Translations under genes and position numbers: made by a program | Shown here: positions 5,987 through 11,805 of the stretch, piece after piece | Position numbering within the stretch: the first letter of the stretch is position 1 | How the letters are laid out: each line of letters starts with the position of its first letter | NCBI GenBank assembly: GCA_002507205.1 | Contig: DAZF01000079.1 | Coordinates: forward strand, 1-11,851 | Reading direction: 5' to 3' | DNA length: 11,851 nt | Source of the DNA: Methanolobus sp. UBA32 | GTDB lineage: Archaea; Halobacteriota; Methanosarcinia; Methanosarcinales; Methanosarcinaceae | The notes under the pieces: model-generated | What the model was told of the DNA's origin: nothing | What the model saw: only the letters and a program-made list of their open reading frames with translations | Databases searched by the model: none

Positions 5987-6340
5987 ATGTCGTTTTTAAA
6001 CAACAGATTACCTGAGACATCTGAAGCATTTCAGAGAATGAGAGAGTCGATCTTTAAAAATGGTGCACTCGATATAAAGACAAAGGAATTGATTGCTATT
6101 TCATCATCTGTTCTGATGAGATGTGAAACCTGCACTGAGATTCATTCTCAAAGAGCACTTTTAAACGGATCCAATGAAGATGAGATTGCAGAAACAATTG
6201 CTGTAGCAATGTTCATTGCAGCCGGTTCCCAAATAGGATGGACAAATATTTATGAAAAAATATTTGAAAATCAGGATTTTAAAAAGGAAAATGCATGTTG
6301 TGAGAAAGACGATTCATGTTGTTGTGGAGAAGATAAATAG
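5987..6340 (+). CDS. AhpD/carboxymuconolactone decarboxylase-like protein with Cys-rich tail
   Basis: A 117-residue protein from ATG 5987, where GGAG (5974-5977) is nine bases away; the ATG at 5981 would be only three bases away. Residues about 14-95 are the CMD/AhpD helical domain with the redox centre RCETCTEIHSQ: Cys46, Cys49 and His53 match the CxxC-x3-H active site of AhpD peroxidases and disulfide reductases. The C-terminus is unusual: residues 104-113 read CCEKDDSCCC, adding five cysteines in a polar tail, suited to binding a thiophilic metal(loid) such as As(III). It is the first gene of an operon ending in the ACR3 permease and is divergent from an ArsR-family regulator. A role in arsenic chaperoning or redox protection is inferred; benzenoid ring chemistry is unlikely. 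Confidence 0.85.
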   Translation: MSFLNNRLPETSEAFQRMRESIFKNGALDIKTKELIAISSSVLMRCETCTEIHSQRALLNGSNEDEIAETIAVAMFIAAGSQIGWTNIYEKIFENQDFKKENACCEKDDSCCCGEDK

Positions 6341-6396
6341 CACTAAACGTAATTTCTATAGAGGTAAACTATATGATATAATTGTGGGAGGTAACC

Positions 6397-7251
6397 ATGA
6401 TAAAGACCATACTTGTACCTACAGATTTCACTATTGAAAGTGAGAAACTTCTTTCCTGTGTCGGTGAGTTTAAAAGTGCCGGCCTGGAAAAAGTGATACT
6501 ATTACACGTTGTAGACATCTTTCAGGCCCAGGGACTCGCACCTATGTTTGAAGAAAACGCAAAGAAAAGGATCGAGGACTACAGACAACTGCTTGAGGAA
6601 ATGGGGGTCGATGCCATCACCCTTGTTGTGGAAGGGGATGTTAAAAAGACCATTGCCCGAATAGCGGATGAAGAAAATGTCGATTGCATTGTCATGGGAG
6701 CAACTACATCGGGACTTATCAAGGGCCGGCGGATAGGCAGGACAACTGAATACATATCCCGCAGATCAGGAAAGATCATTCTCATCGAAAAGTACAATGT
6801 AATCAAGGAAGCAGAAGAAGAGATATGCAGAAAAACATGTTCTGTTAAATTTTCAAAAGTGATGCTTCCTGTTGACTTCTCTGAGAACTCTAAAAGAATA
6901 CTGGATGAAATTAGGGATTTTAAGGATATCATTGAAGAAGTCGTATTTGTATATGTGATTGAGAGTGCAAATAACAAAAAAGAACTTGAAGATAAGAAAA
7001 ATGGAAGTATGAAACTTCTCCATGAAATGGGAAAGGAGTTTGATGGTGATATTCAAATAGACTATGTCGTAACTGAAGGAGAGGCTTCAGAAGTAATTGA
7101 CAGACTTGCGGAAGAGATGGATATTACTCTTATAGCAATAACTACCCACGGAATTGGATCTTTTAAGGATATATTATTGGGAAGCACTGCCGAGAATCTT
7201 CTCAGACGAACAGTAAAGCCAATATTGCTGATTCCTGTAAAAAGTAGGTGA
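6397..7251 (+). CDS. Tandem universal stress protein (two Usp domains)
   Basis: A 284-residue protein. ATG 6397 follows a strong GGGAGGT (6386-6392). Domain 1 (about 1-140) begins MIKTILVPTDFT and holds IVMGATTSGLIKGRRIGRTTE. Domain 2 (about 148-284) begins SKVMLPVDFSENS and holds ITTHGIGSFKDILLGSTAE. Domain 2 keeps most of the G-x2-G-x9-G-S nucleotide motif (the first Gly is Thr). Domain 1 has a charged insertion (KGRRIGR) in place of the normal loop and may be degenerate for ATP. The gene lies between the CMD-like gene and ACR3. The ACR3 start follows four bases after this stop, and its AGGTGA ribosome site overlaps the stop, so the two are translationally coupled. Regulation of the permease is a reasonable inference. 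Confidence 0.88.
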   Translation: MIKTILVPTDFTIESEKLLSCVGEFKSAGLEKVILLHVVDIFQAQGLAPMFEENAKKRIEDYRQLLEEMGVDAITLVVEGDVKKTIARIADEENVDCIVMGATTSGLIKGRRIGRTTEYISRRSGKIILIEKYNVIKEAEEEICRKTCSVKFSKVMLPVDFSENSKRILDEIRDFKDIIEEVVFVYVIESANNKKELEDKKNGSMKLLHEMGKEFDGDIQIDYVVTEGEASEVIDRLAEEMDITLIAITTHGIGSFKDILLGSTAENLLRRTVKPILLIPVKSR

Positions 7252-7255
7252 AAAA

Positions 7256-8305
7256 ATGGAAGAAGAACGTGAACTTGATTTTTTTAGTAAGTACCTTTCA
7301 ATATGGGTAGCTATCTGTATTATTTTGGGCACTGTGATAGGGTATCTGTTTCCCGCATTTGCACTCTCCCTCAGCAGAATAGAGATTGCAAACGTTTCAA
7401 TTCCAGTTGCAGCTGTCTTGCTGATAATGATGTACCCTATTATGCTGAAAATCAATGTTGAAGAGATACTGAAGGTAAAGAAAAATTCCAAACCGCTTAC
7501 TCTTACAGTTATTGTAAACTGGGCTATCAAGCCATTTACAATGGCCTTCATTGCCTGGTTATTCATGAGAGTTTTGTTTGCCAACTTCATACCGCCAGTT
7601 TTGCAGGAAGAATACATAGCAGGCATGATCTTGCTTGGACTTGCTCCGTGTACGGCCATGGTTCTTGTATGGACTTACCTTGCCAATGGGAACATTAACT
7701 ATGCACTGGTGCAGGTTTCTGTAAATGACCTCATAATCCTCGTACTGTTCGCACCGCTGGGTGCATTGCTGGTGGGAGTGACAACGGATTTCCCGGTTCC
7801 TATAATGACCATCTTCTTCTCCGTACTGTTCTACGTAGCAATTCCTCTGGGCCTTGCAATCATTACAAGACACACGACAATAAAACGAAAAGGGATTTCC
7901 TGGCTTGAGAACAGTCTGATCAAGAGAATAGAATGGATAACTCCTGCAGGACTGCTGGTTACGCTTATCTTGATCTTTATATTCCAGGGTGATAAGATCA
8001 TCAACTATCCACTGCACATCCTACTCATAGCCATACCGCTGATAATTCAGACGTACCTGATATTCTATATAGGTTATTTCGGAGCCCGAAAGCTGAAGAT
8101 ACCTTATCAGGAAGCTGCACCCTCTTCTTTTATCGGTGCGAGTAACTTCTTTGAGCTATCAGTGGCTGTGGCCCTGATATTGTTCGGAGTCGGTTCTGGA
8201 GCCACACTGGCAACAGTGGTAGGTGTACTGGTGGAAGTCCCAGTAATGTTGCATCTTGTAAGTATTATGAAAAGAAATAAAGCAAAATTCCAGTTCGAAA
8301 CATGA
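7256..8305 (+). CDS. acr3: ACR3 family arsenite efflux permease
   Basis: A 349-residue, ten-segment membrane protein of standard ACR3 length. Diagnostic motifs are intact: GLAPCTAMVLVWTYLANGN (residues 128-146) with Cys132, the cysteine required for arsenite transport in characterised ACR3 proteins; VQVSVNDL; and SFIGASNFFELSVAVAL (291-307) followed by VVGVLVEVPVML (321-332), with the conserved acidic residues Glu300 and Glu327. It exports arsenite, sometimes antimonite, across the cytoplasmic membrane using the proton gradient. AGGTGA overlapping the preceding stop is the ribosome site. It is the last gene of the CMD-Usp-ACR3 operon, presumably repressed by the divergent ArsR-family protein, and its transcript ends at the hairpin at 8322-8354. 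Confidence 0.95.
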   Translation: MEEERELDFFSKYLSIWVAICIILGTVIGYLFPAFALSLSRIEIANVSIPVAAVLLIMMYPIMLKINVEEILKVKKNSKPLTLTVIVNWAIKPFTMAFIAWLFMRVLFANFIPPVLQEEYIAGMILLGLAPCTAMVLVWTYLANGNINYALVQVSVNDLIILVLFAPLGALLVGVTTDFPVPIMTIFFSVLFYVAIPLGLAIITRHTTIKRKGISWLENSLIKRIEWITPAGLLVTLILIFIFQGDKIINYPLHILLIAIPLIIQTYLIFYIGYFGARKLKIPYQEAAPSSFIGASNFFELSVAVALILFGVGSGATLATVVGVLVEVPVMLHLVSIMKRNKAKFQFET

Positions 8306-8321
8306 ACGTAATTTTGTGTAA

Positions 8322-8365
8322 GAGAAGAATTTATGGATTTATAAATTTCTTCTTATTTTATTTTA
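8322..8365 (+). terminator. Hairpin and T-rich tract after acr3
   Basis: Bases 8323-8334 pair with 8341-8353 (AGAAGAA-TTTAT with ATAAATTTCTTCT) with a single bulged T and a six-base loop. T-rich DNA follows (to about 8365). It lies 17 bases after the acr3 stop and is well placed to end the operon. Confidence 0.5.
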
Positions 8366-8482
8366 AATACTAATAATTTGTATGAGTTAAATACTTTTAA
8401 AGTACGGTGTGCATCTTTTGATCGTCTAAAAAGCATACGGTCTTTGGAATAATTTTTGTGGTATAGTAACCTCAGTTCTCTA

Positions 8483-8490
8483 TAGAGGAC
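8483..8490. repeat. Target-site duplication, left copy
   Basis: TAGAGGAC directly abuts the left end of the MITE. It is identical to 8665-8672 at the right end. Confidence 0.85.
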
Positions 8491-8664
8491 GGGGCTGTCA
8501 AAAACTTTGGGGTTGAGCAATTACCAATTACATAATGTAAATGAGTGGATTGATTAATAATTTAAAAACGTCTTCATAAGACAGTATAATTAGTCAGCAA
8601 TACTATTCGTGGGAAATTGATGTCCAAGAAGGATTGTCCTAACACCAAACTTTTTGACAGCCCC
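8491..8664. mobile_element. 174-bp MITE with terminal inverted repeats
   Basis: Both ends begin GGGGCTGTCAAAAA (left at 8491-8504; right on the complement of 8651-8664). The repeat extends to about 24 bp with two mismatches (TTTGG and GTT shared). A perfect 8-bp duplication, TAGAGGAC, flanks it. The interior is AT-rich with small dyads (TTACAT-A-ATGTAA at 8528-8540; GTCTT-CAT-AAGAC at 8570-8582) and no meaningful open frame, so it is non-autonomous and would need a transposase elsewhere. An 8-bp duplication and GGGGCTGTC-type ends suit the IS1595 group, but that is a guess from general knowledge. It sits just upstream of the arsF-like promoter. Confidence 0.88.
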
Positions 8665-8672
8665 TAGAGGAC
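8665..8672. repeat. Target-site duplication, right copy
   Basis: TAGAGGAC follows the right MITE end and matches 8483-8490. Removing the MITE and one copy restores a continuous spacer leading into the TATA box at 8679. Confidence 0.85.
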
Positions 8673-8678
8673 CAAATC

Positions 8679-8686
8679 TTTATATG
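8679..8686 (+). promoter_or_regulatory. TATA box of the arsF-arsG-like operon
   Basis: CTTTATAT predicts a start near 8710 and a leader of about 40 bases containing AGGTG (8741-8745). The MITE's right target duplication ends only six bases upstream, where the TFB-recognition element and any upstream operator would lie. A second TATA-like run (8727-8735) is too close to the start codon. Confidence 0.4.
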
Positions 8687-8750
8687 TCTTGTAATGCTTC
8701 TATTTCAAAAGAACTTGAAATGTTTGTTTATATAAGAGAAAGGTGTTCAA

Positions 8751-9194
8751 ATGCAAAAATTACTTTTCATACTTCTTATCCTAATTTTCCTATCATCAGG
8801 CTGCGTTGAGAACAAAGAGGATAGTACTTCACAGGTCATTGACAGCACACTGAAATCAGACCCTCATATAGAAGTTATTCACTTCCATGGAACGGATCAA
8901 TGTTACAGTTGCGTGGCAGTCGGGGATTATGCTGAAGAAACAGTGAATAAGTACTTTGCAGATGAGCTCATGTCTGGGAAACTTGTGTTCAAGCATGTGA
9001 ACGGTGACCTTCCTGAGAACAGGGAACTGGTTCTAAGATATGGAGTTGCATATTCTTCTCTGTGGATAGGCACATATACAGAAGATGGTTTTTCTGCTGA
9101 ACAGAATATGGATGTCTGGTATAAGATTGGTGATAAGGAAGAATATATGTCATACTTAAGTGAAGTCATCGATGAAAAAATGGATGGAATCTAA
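8751..9194 (+). CDS. arsF: Thioredoxin-like lipoprotein, ArsF-like
   Basis: A 147-residue exported protein. Residues 1-18 are a lipoprotein signal peptide (hydrophobic core LLFILLILIFL, lipobox LSSGC, lipidated Cys18), so it acts at the outer face of the membrane. The mature part begins with a polar linker, then EVIHFHGTDQCYSCVAVGDY with a CxxC centre (Cys51, Cys54) in thioredoxin-like context (strand, then CxxC at a helix start). FHGT..C..C is the pattern I associate with proteins named nitrophenyl compound nitroreductase subunit ArsF, from the arsEFG genes acting on nitroaromatic arsenicals. AGGTG at 8741-8745 supports the start. The permease gene begins immediately after the stop. The likely role is passing electrons or thiols with the permease; the substrate is unproven. 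Confidence 0.75.
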   Translation: MQKLLFILLILIFLSSGCVENKEDSTSQVIDSTLKSDPHIEVIHFHGTDQCYSCVAVGDYAEETVNKYFADELMSGKLVFKHVNGDLPENRELVLRYGVAYSSLWIGTYTEDGFSAEQNMDVWYKIGDKEEYMSYLSEVIDEKMDGI

Positions 9195-9911
9195 ATGACT
9201 GATCTTTTAGCCTTTATGCAGTCGATGGGGTCCAGTGATATTCCATTGGTTGCAGCATTCTTCATAGGTTTGATGACTGCTGTGAGCCCATGCCCTCTGG
9301 CAACCAACATAACAGCAATAGCCTATATGTCGAAGAAAATTGGCAATGGCAAGCATGTAATGACTGTTGGAATGATTTATACACTTGGAAGGATGACAGC
9401 GTATGTGCTTGTAGCATCTTCTATCCTCTGGATAGGACTAAGCAGCCAAAATATTGCCCTATTCTTGCAAAAAAACGGCGAACTATTATTGGGTCCGTTT
9501 CTTCTCCTTCTTGGATTGCTCATGATCGCAGCAGATAGATTGCCTTCTTTCAAAGGATGCGGTATAACCAGTACGCTAGGAGAAAAACTCGCAGACAAAG
9601 GACATGCAGGCGGTTTTTTGCTTGGATTCATTTTCGCTCTTTCATTTTGCCCTTTCAGTGCTGTGTTGTTTTTTGGTATGCTCATTCCTATCGCACTGAC
9701 TGCAGGGGATCCAATAATCATACCTTCGATATTTGCAATTGCAACAGCTTTGCCTGTGTTGTTCTTCTCGTTGCTTCTGGTATATTCAGTATCCAAAGTA
9801 GGAGAATTGGTCGATAAGATTCATGTAATTGAGAAAGGTATGAGAATACTGACAGCTGTTATTTTCTTAATTGTAGGCTTGTATTATTCAAGACTCTTGA
9901 TAGTTATCTAA
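9195..9911 (+). CDS. arsG: CcdA/DsbD-type membrane protein, ArsG-like permease
   Basis: A 238-residue protein with six or seven membrane segments; its ATG directly follows the stop of the lipoprotein gene, so the two are coupled. AVSPCPLATNITAIAYMSKK (residues 29-48) with Cys33 and ALSFCPFSAVLFFG (148-161) with Cys152 are the paired cysteine-proline motifs of the CcdA/DsbD transmembrane family, which carries reducing equivalents across the membrane by thiol exchange. SPCPLATNI.AI is also the hallmark of the group named ArsG, permeases for trivalent aromatic (aminobenzyl) arsenicals. With the ArsF-like lipoprotein next door, an arsenical-export or transmembrane electron-transfer unit is the best reading. 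A third cysteine, Cys122, lies in a loop. ArsE is not visible nearby. Confidence 0.77.
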   Translation: MTDLLAFMQSMGSSDIPLVAAFFIGLMTAVSPCPLATNITAIAYMSKKIGNGKHVMTVGMIYTLGRMTAYVLVASSILWIGLSSQNIALFLQKNGELLLGPFLLLLGLLMIAADRLPSFKGCGITSTLGEKLADKGHAGGFLLGFIFALSFCPFSAVLFFGMLIPIALTAGDPIIIPSIFAIATALPVLFFSLLLVYSVSKVGELVDKIHVIEKGMRILTAVIFLIVGLYYSRLLIVI

Positions 9912-9972
9912 GAGTTGACTTGTTTGTAAAAAATTTATGTTTCACGATAGCATATATTGAATATCCACAGTA

Positions 9973-9990
9973 TTTCAAATCATTTTGAAA
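9973..9990. promoter_or_regulatory. Operator-like palindrome upstream of the FmdE region
   Basis: TTTCAAA-TCAT-TTTGAAA is a perfect 7-bp dyad. A TATA-like TTTAAATA (9999-10006) starts nine bases downstream, so a bound dimer would sit at the edge of the promoter. It could equally act as a weak hairpin after arsG, though no T-tract follows. Confidence 0.4.
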
Positions 9991-9998
9991 CCACTATC

Positions 9999-10006
9999 TT
10001 TAAATA
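9999..10006 (+). promoter_or_regulatory. TATA box for the FmdE-TauE transcript
   Basis: TTTAAATA in an AT-rich spacer. Transcription would begin near 10030, ahead of the ribosome site at 10072-10075 and the decayed FmdE copy. Confidence 0.35.
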
Positions 10007-10084
10007 AAAGTAAATCAATTGTAAAATATCGGTTTTGTGACAATTATCCAATACCGTGCAAGCGATTTTCTGGAGATATAAAAT

Positions 10085-10218
10085 ATGGAAATGAGGACGA
10101 TAAAATAATTTGACTCAAATCCCACAGATGCCGTTGTCCAGAAATGCCACTTGGATTGAGAATAGCTTGGAAAGCCATGGAAAACCTTGGCATATCAAGA
10201 GCAAAAAGAGGATGCTAA
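10085..10218 (+). pseudogene. Decayed FmdE N-terminal fragment
   Basis: In the frame from 10123 to 10215 the sequence encodes HRCRC, then PEMPLGLRIAWKAMENLGIS, then RAKRGC before a TAA at 10216. This parallels the intact gene just downstream (HGHRC, PAMPLGMRIGAAAMNALGVD, RSK). Upstream, GGAG (10072-10075) and ATG 10085 lie 53 bases before the PEMPLG codons, against 57 in the intact gene. The frame from that ATG stops after seven codons, consistent with a small indel. About 32 codons of homology remain and the rest of the gene is missing, so it is most simply a truncated, frameshifted older copy. A translated leader peptide is the alternative. Confidence 0.7.
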
Positions 10219-10219
10219 A

Positions 10220-10822
10220 ATGATTGACGTAAATGACTATCTTGAAACAGGATTTATTTTTCACGGTCACAGGTGCCCTGCTATGCCGCTTGGAATGAGA
10301 ATAGGAGCTGCCGCTATGAATGCACTAGGGGTTGACAGATCGAAAGATAAGGAGCTCTATCTGATTGCGGAGACCGGAAATGATCACGCAGCTGGGTGTT
10401 TTGTTGATGGCCTTATGACTATTACTGGTTGTACTTATGGCAAAAGCAATATTGAGAAGAACTACCATGGAAAAATGGCTTTTACACTCATCGATACCAT
10501 TAATCAAAAGGCAGTCAGAGCATATATAAAGCCTGAATTCTTTGGAAATATGCTAAAATCTCCGTTTGTTGAACAGAGGAAAATGGGTGTACCACCACAA
10601 GACATTAATTCTGAGATCGCTGAGCCATTGGTTAACAAAATACTAAGCATACCTGAAGAAAACTTCCTAGCTATTGGTCCGGTTTTCGATTATCCTTTTG
10701 AAAAGAAAAAAGGAGTTTTTGATACAGGATTGTGTGAGGAATGCGGTGAACGTACATTTGCTCATAAATTGCAGGATGTTAATGGCAAAATACTTTGCAA
10801 GGCATGTGCTGACAATAAGTAG
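10220..10822 (+). CDS. FmdE-family metal-binding protein with C-terminal zinc finger
   Basis: A 200-residue soluble protein from ATG 10220, with GAGG (10208-10211) eight bases upstream; the frame to 10187 runs through the decayed copy. Residues 10-75 are the FmdE core: FIFHGHRCPAMPLGMRIGAAA with His15, His17 and Cys19, then NDHAAGC (Cys60) and TGCTYGK (Cys71), residues typical of metal binding in this family. Residues 172-196 form a treble-clef zinc finger, CEEC...CKAC. FmdE was named from the molybdenum formylmethanofuran dehydrogenase locus but is not part of the conserved catalytic core; its molecular function is uncertain. No fmd/fwd catalytic genes are in the window. The next gene is a TauE/SafE permease 25 bases away, so the pair may serve metal-sulfur or oxyanion handling (inference). 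Confidence 0.88.
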   Translation: MIDVNDYLETGFIFHGHRCPAMPLGMRIGAAAMNALGVDRSKDKELYLIAETGNDHAAGCFVDGLMTITGCTYGKSNIEKNYHGKMAFTLIDTINQKAVRAYIKPEFFGNMLKSPFVEQRKMGVPPQDINSEIAEPLVNKILSIPEENFLAIGPVFDYPFEKKKGVFDTGLCEECGERTFAHKLQDVNGKILCKACADNK

Positions 10823-10847
10823 TCAATAAAATGGAGTACTTGGTATT

Positions 10848-11597
10848 ATGCTTGAGCTGTTTGCCGGATTAGTGACACTTGTAGCTACAAGTGTATTAAC
10901 CATTGCTGGCGTGGGTGCTGCCTTTATTCTCATACCTGTATACATGAGTATGGGCATTGAGTTACATACAGCCATGAGCACTGCATTGCTGCTAAACTGC
11001 ATCGCCATGATATTTGCGTCCATGAATTTTGCGCGTGAACGTCTAATCCTTTGGCGAACAGCCTTTCCCATTTTAATTTCAGCCACAATTTTATCACTTC
11101 TGGGATCATATTCAAGCCAATATTTTCCGCGTAACACATTGCTGATTCTGTTTGTGCTATTTTTAGCATTCGCAGCATCGATGATGCTGTTTTATAAACC
11201 AAAACCTAAAGAAAAAGATAACTCTGGATGGAAAGAGATAGCTATAAGCACTGGTGTTGGATCCGTTGCTGGTTTCCTTGGAGGATTATTAGGAGTTGGC
11301 GGCGGAAATATTATTGTACCTGCATTAGTATGGTTGGGAATAGAACCTAAAAAGGCTTCAGCGACAACAGCTTTTATAGTTATATTCTCTTCATTCTCAG
11401 GTTTTTTAGGGCGTGCTTCACTAGGCCATCTGGATGTTCATTTGCTTTTATTTACAGCCATTGGTGCAATTCTGGGTGCAATTCTAGGCTCCTGGCTGCT
11501 AAGCAAGAAACTTAACAATCGACAGATAAAGATAGCTATCGGAGTAGTACTATATTTTATTGCCCTTAAAATGGCTTATGATCTACTATTTTTATGA
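10848..11597 (+). CDS. TauE/SafE family permease, short form
   Basis: A 249-residue membrane protein with about eight segments. It has the two family repeats: LTIAGVGAAFILIPVYMSMG near residues 17-36 and GFLGGLLGVGGGNIIVPALV near 141-160. The second repeat keeps the canonical G-GGG loop and proline, while in the first the loop is AGVGAAF, a degenerate glycine motif. It is shorter than the other TauE of this window (302 residues), lacking that protein's extra N-terminal segment. GGAG at 10833-10836 is eleven bases from the start. The 25-base gap to the FmdE-family gene implies co-transcription. The substrate is unknown; small sulfur-containing anions are typical. Confidence 0.86.
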   Translation: MLELFAGLVTLVATSVLTIAGVGAAFILIPVYMSMGIELHTAMSTALLLNCIAMIFASMNFARERLILWRTAFPILISATILSLLGSYSSQYFPRNTLLILFVLFLAFAASMMLFYKPKPKEKDNSGWKEIAISTGVGSVAGFLGGLLGVGGGNIIVPALVWLGIEPKKASATTAFIVIFSSFSGFLGRASLGHLDVHLLLFTAIGAILGAILGSWLLSKKLNNRQIKIAIGVVLYFIALKMAYDLLFL

Positions 11598-11609
11598 ATC
11601 TTACTAACT

Positions 11610-11627
11610 GGGGCTCTGTAGAAAACC
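11610..11627. other. Possible insertion-sequence end
   Basis: GGGGCTCTGTAGAAAACC, 12 bases after the last gene, begins like many archaeal IS terminal repeats and shares GGGGCT with the MITE ends. The partner end and any target duplication would lie outside the window, so this is a resemblance only. Confidence 0.25.
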
Positions 11628-11669
11628 TACTTTAAATTTTATTTTTACCCATTAATTTAAAAAGAATTA

Positions 11670-11710
11670 ATCCCCTGAGTATTACTTGCTACAGAAAACA
11701 CATAGGGGAT
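11670..11710. repeat. Inverted repeat in the right-hand spacer
   Basis: ATCCCCT (11670-11676) and AGGGGAT (11704-11710) enclose 27 bases. The spacing is too wide for a typical terminator. Confidence 0.35.
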
Positions 11711-11745
11711 GATTGTGTTTTGTTTAATAAGTACTTATAGTTTGT

Positions 11746-11767
11746 TGATACAGCGTTAGCTGTATCA
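11746..11767. terminator. Perfect hairpin, possible terminator
   Basis: TGATACAGC (11746-11754) and GCTGTATCA (11759-11767) form a 9-bp stem with a four-base loop. It lies 60 bases after the putative minus-strand stop and 150 after the TauE stop. There is no T-tract on either side, so the role is uncertain. Confidence 0.4.
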
Positions 11768-11805
11768 GAGGTTATCTAATTAGCTCCTAATCTCTCCCAT
11801 TCTAA

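Noticed and set aside
5875..6003. 43-residue N-terminal extension of the second ArsR-family gene
   Set aside because: It would read through both divergent TATA boxes, the candidate operator and the start of the CMD-like gene.
6252..6437. Plus-strand open frame across the CMD/Usp junction
   Set aside because: It is out of frame with both real genes; no ribosome site or domain.
8392..8404. TACTTT-T-AAAGTA dyad in the acr3-arsF spacer
   Set aside because: A short AT-rich palindrome that is easily expected by chance in such a spacer, with no gene start nearby to connect it to.
8491..8664. The GGGGCTGTC inverted repeats read as a long terminator hairpin
   Set aside because: The arms are about 125 bases apart and are bordered by an 8-bp direct duplication, which is a transposition signature; acr3 already has a nearer hairpin.
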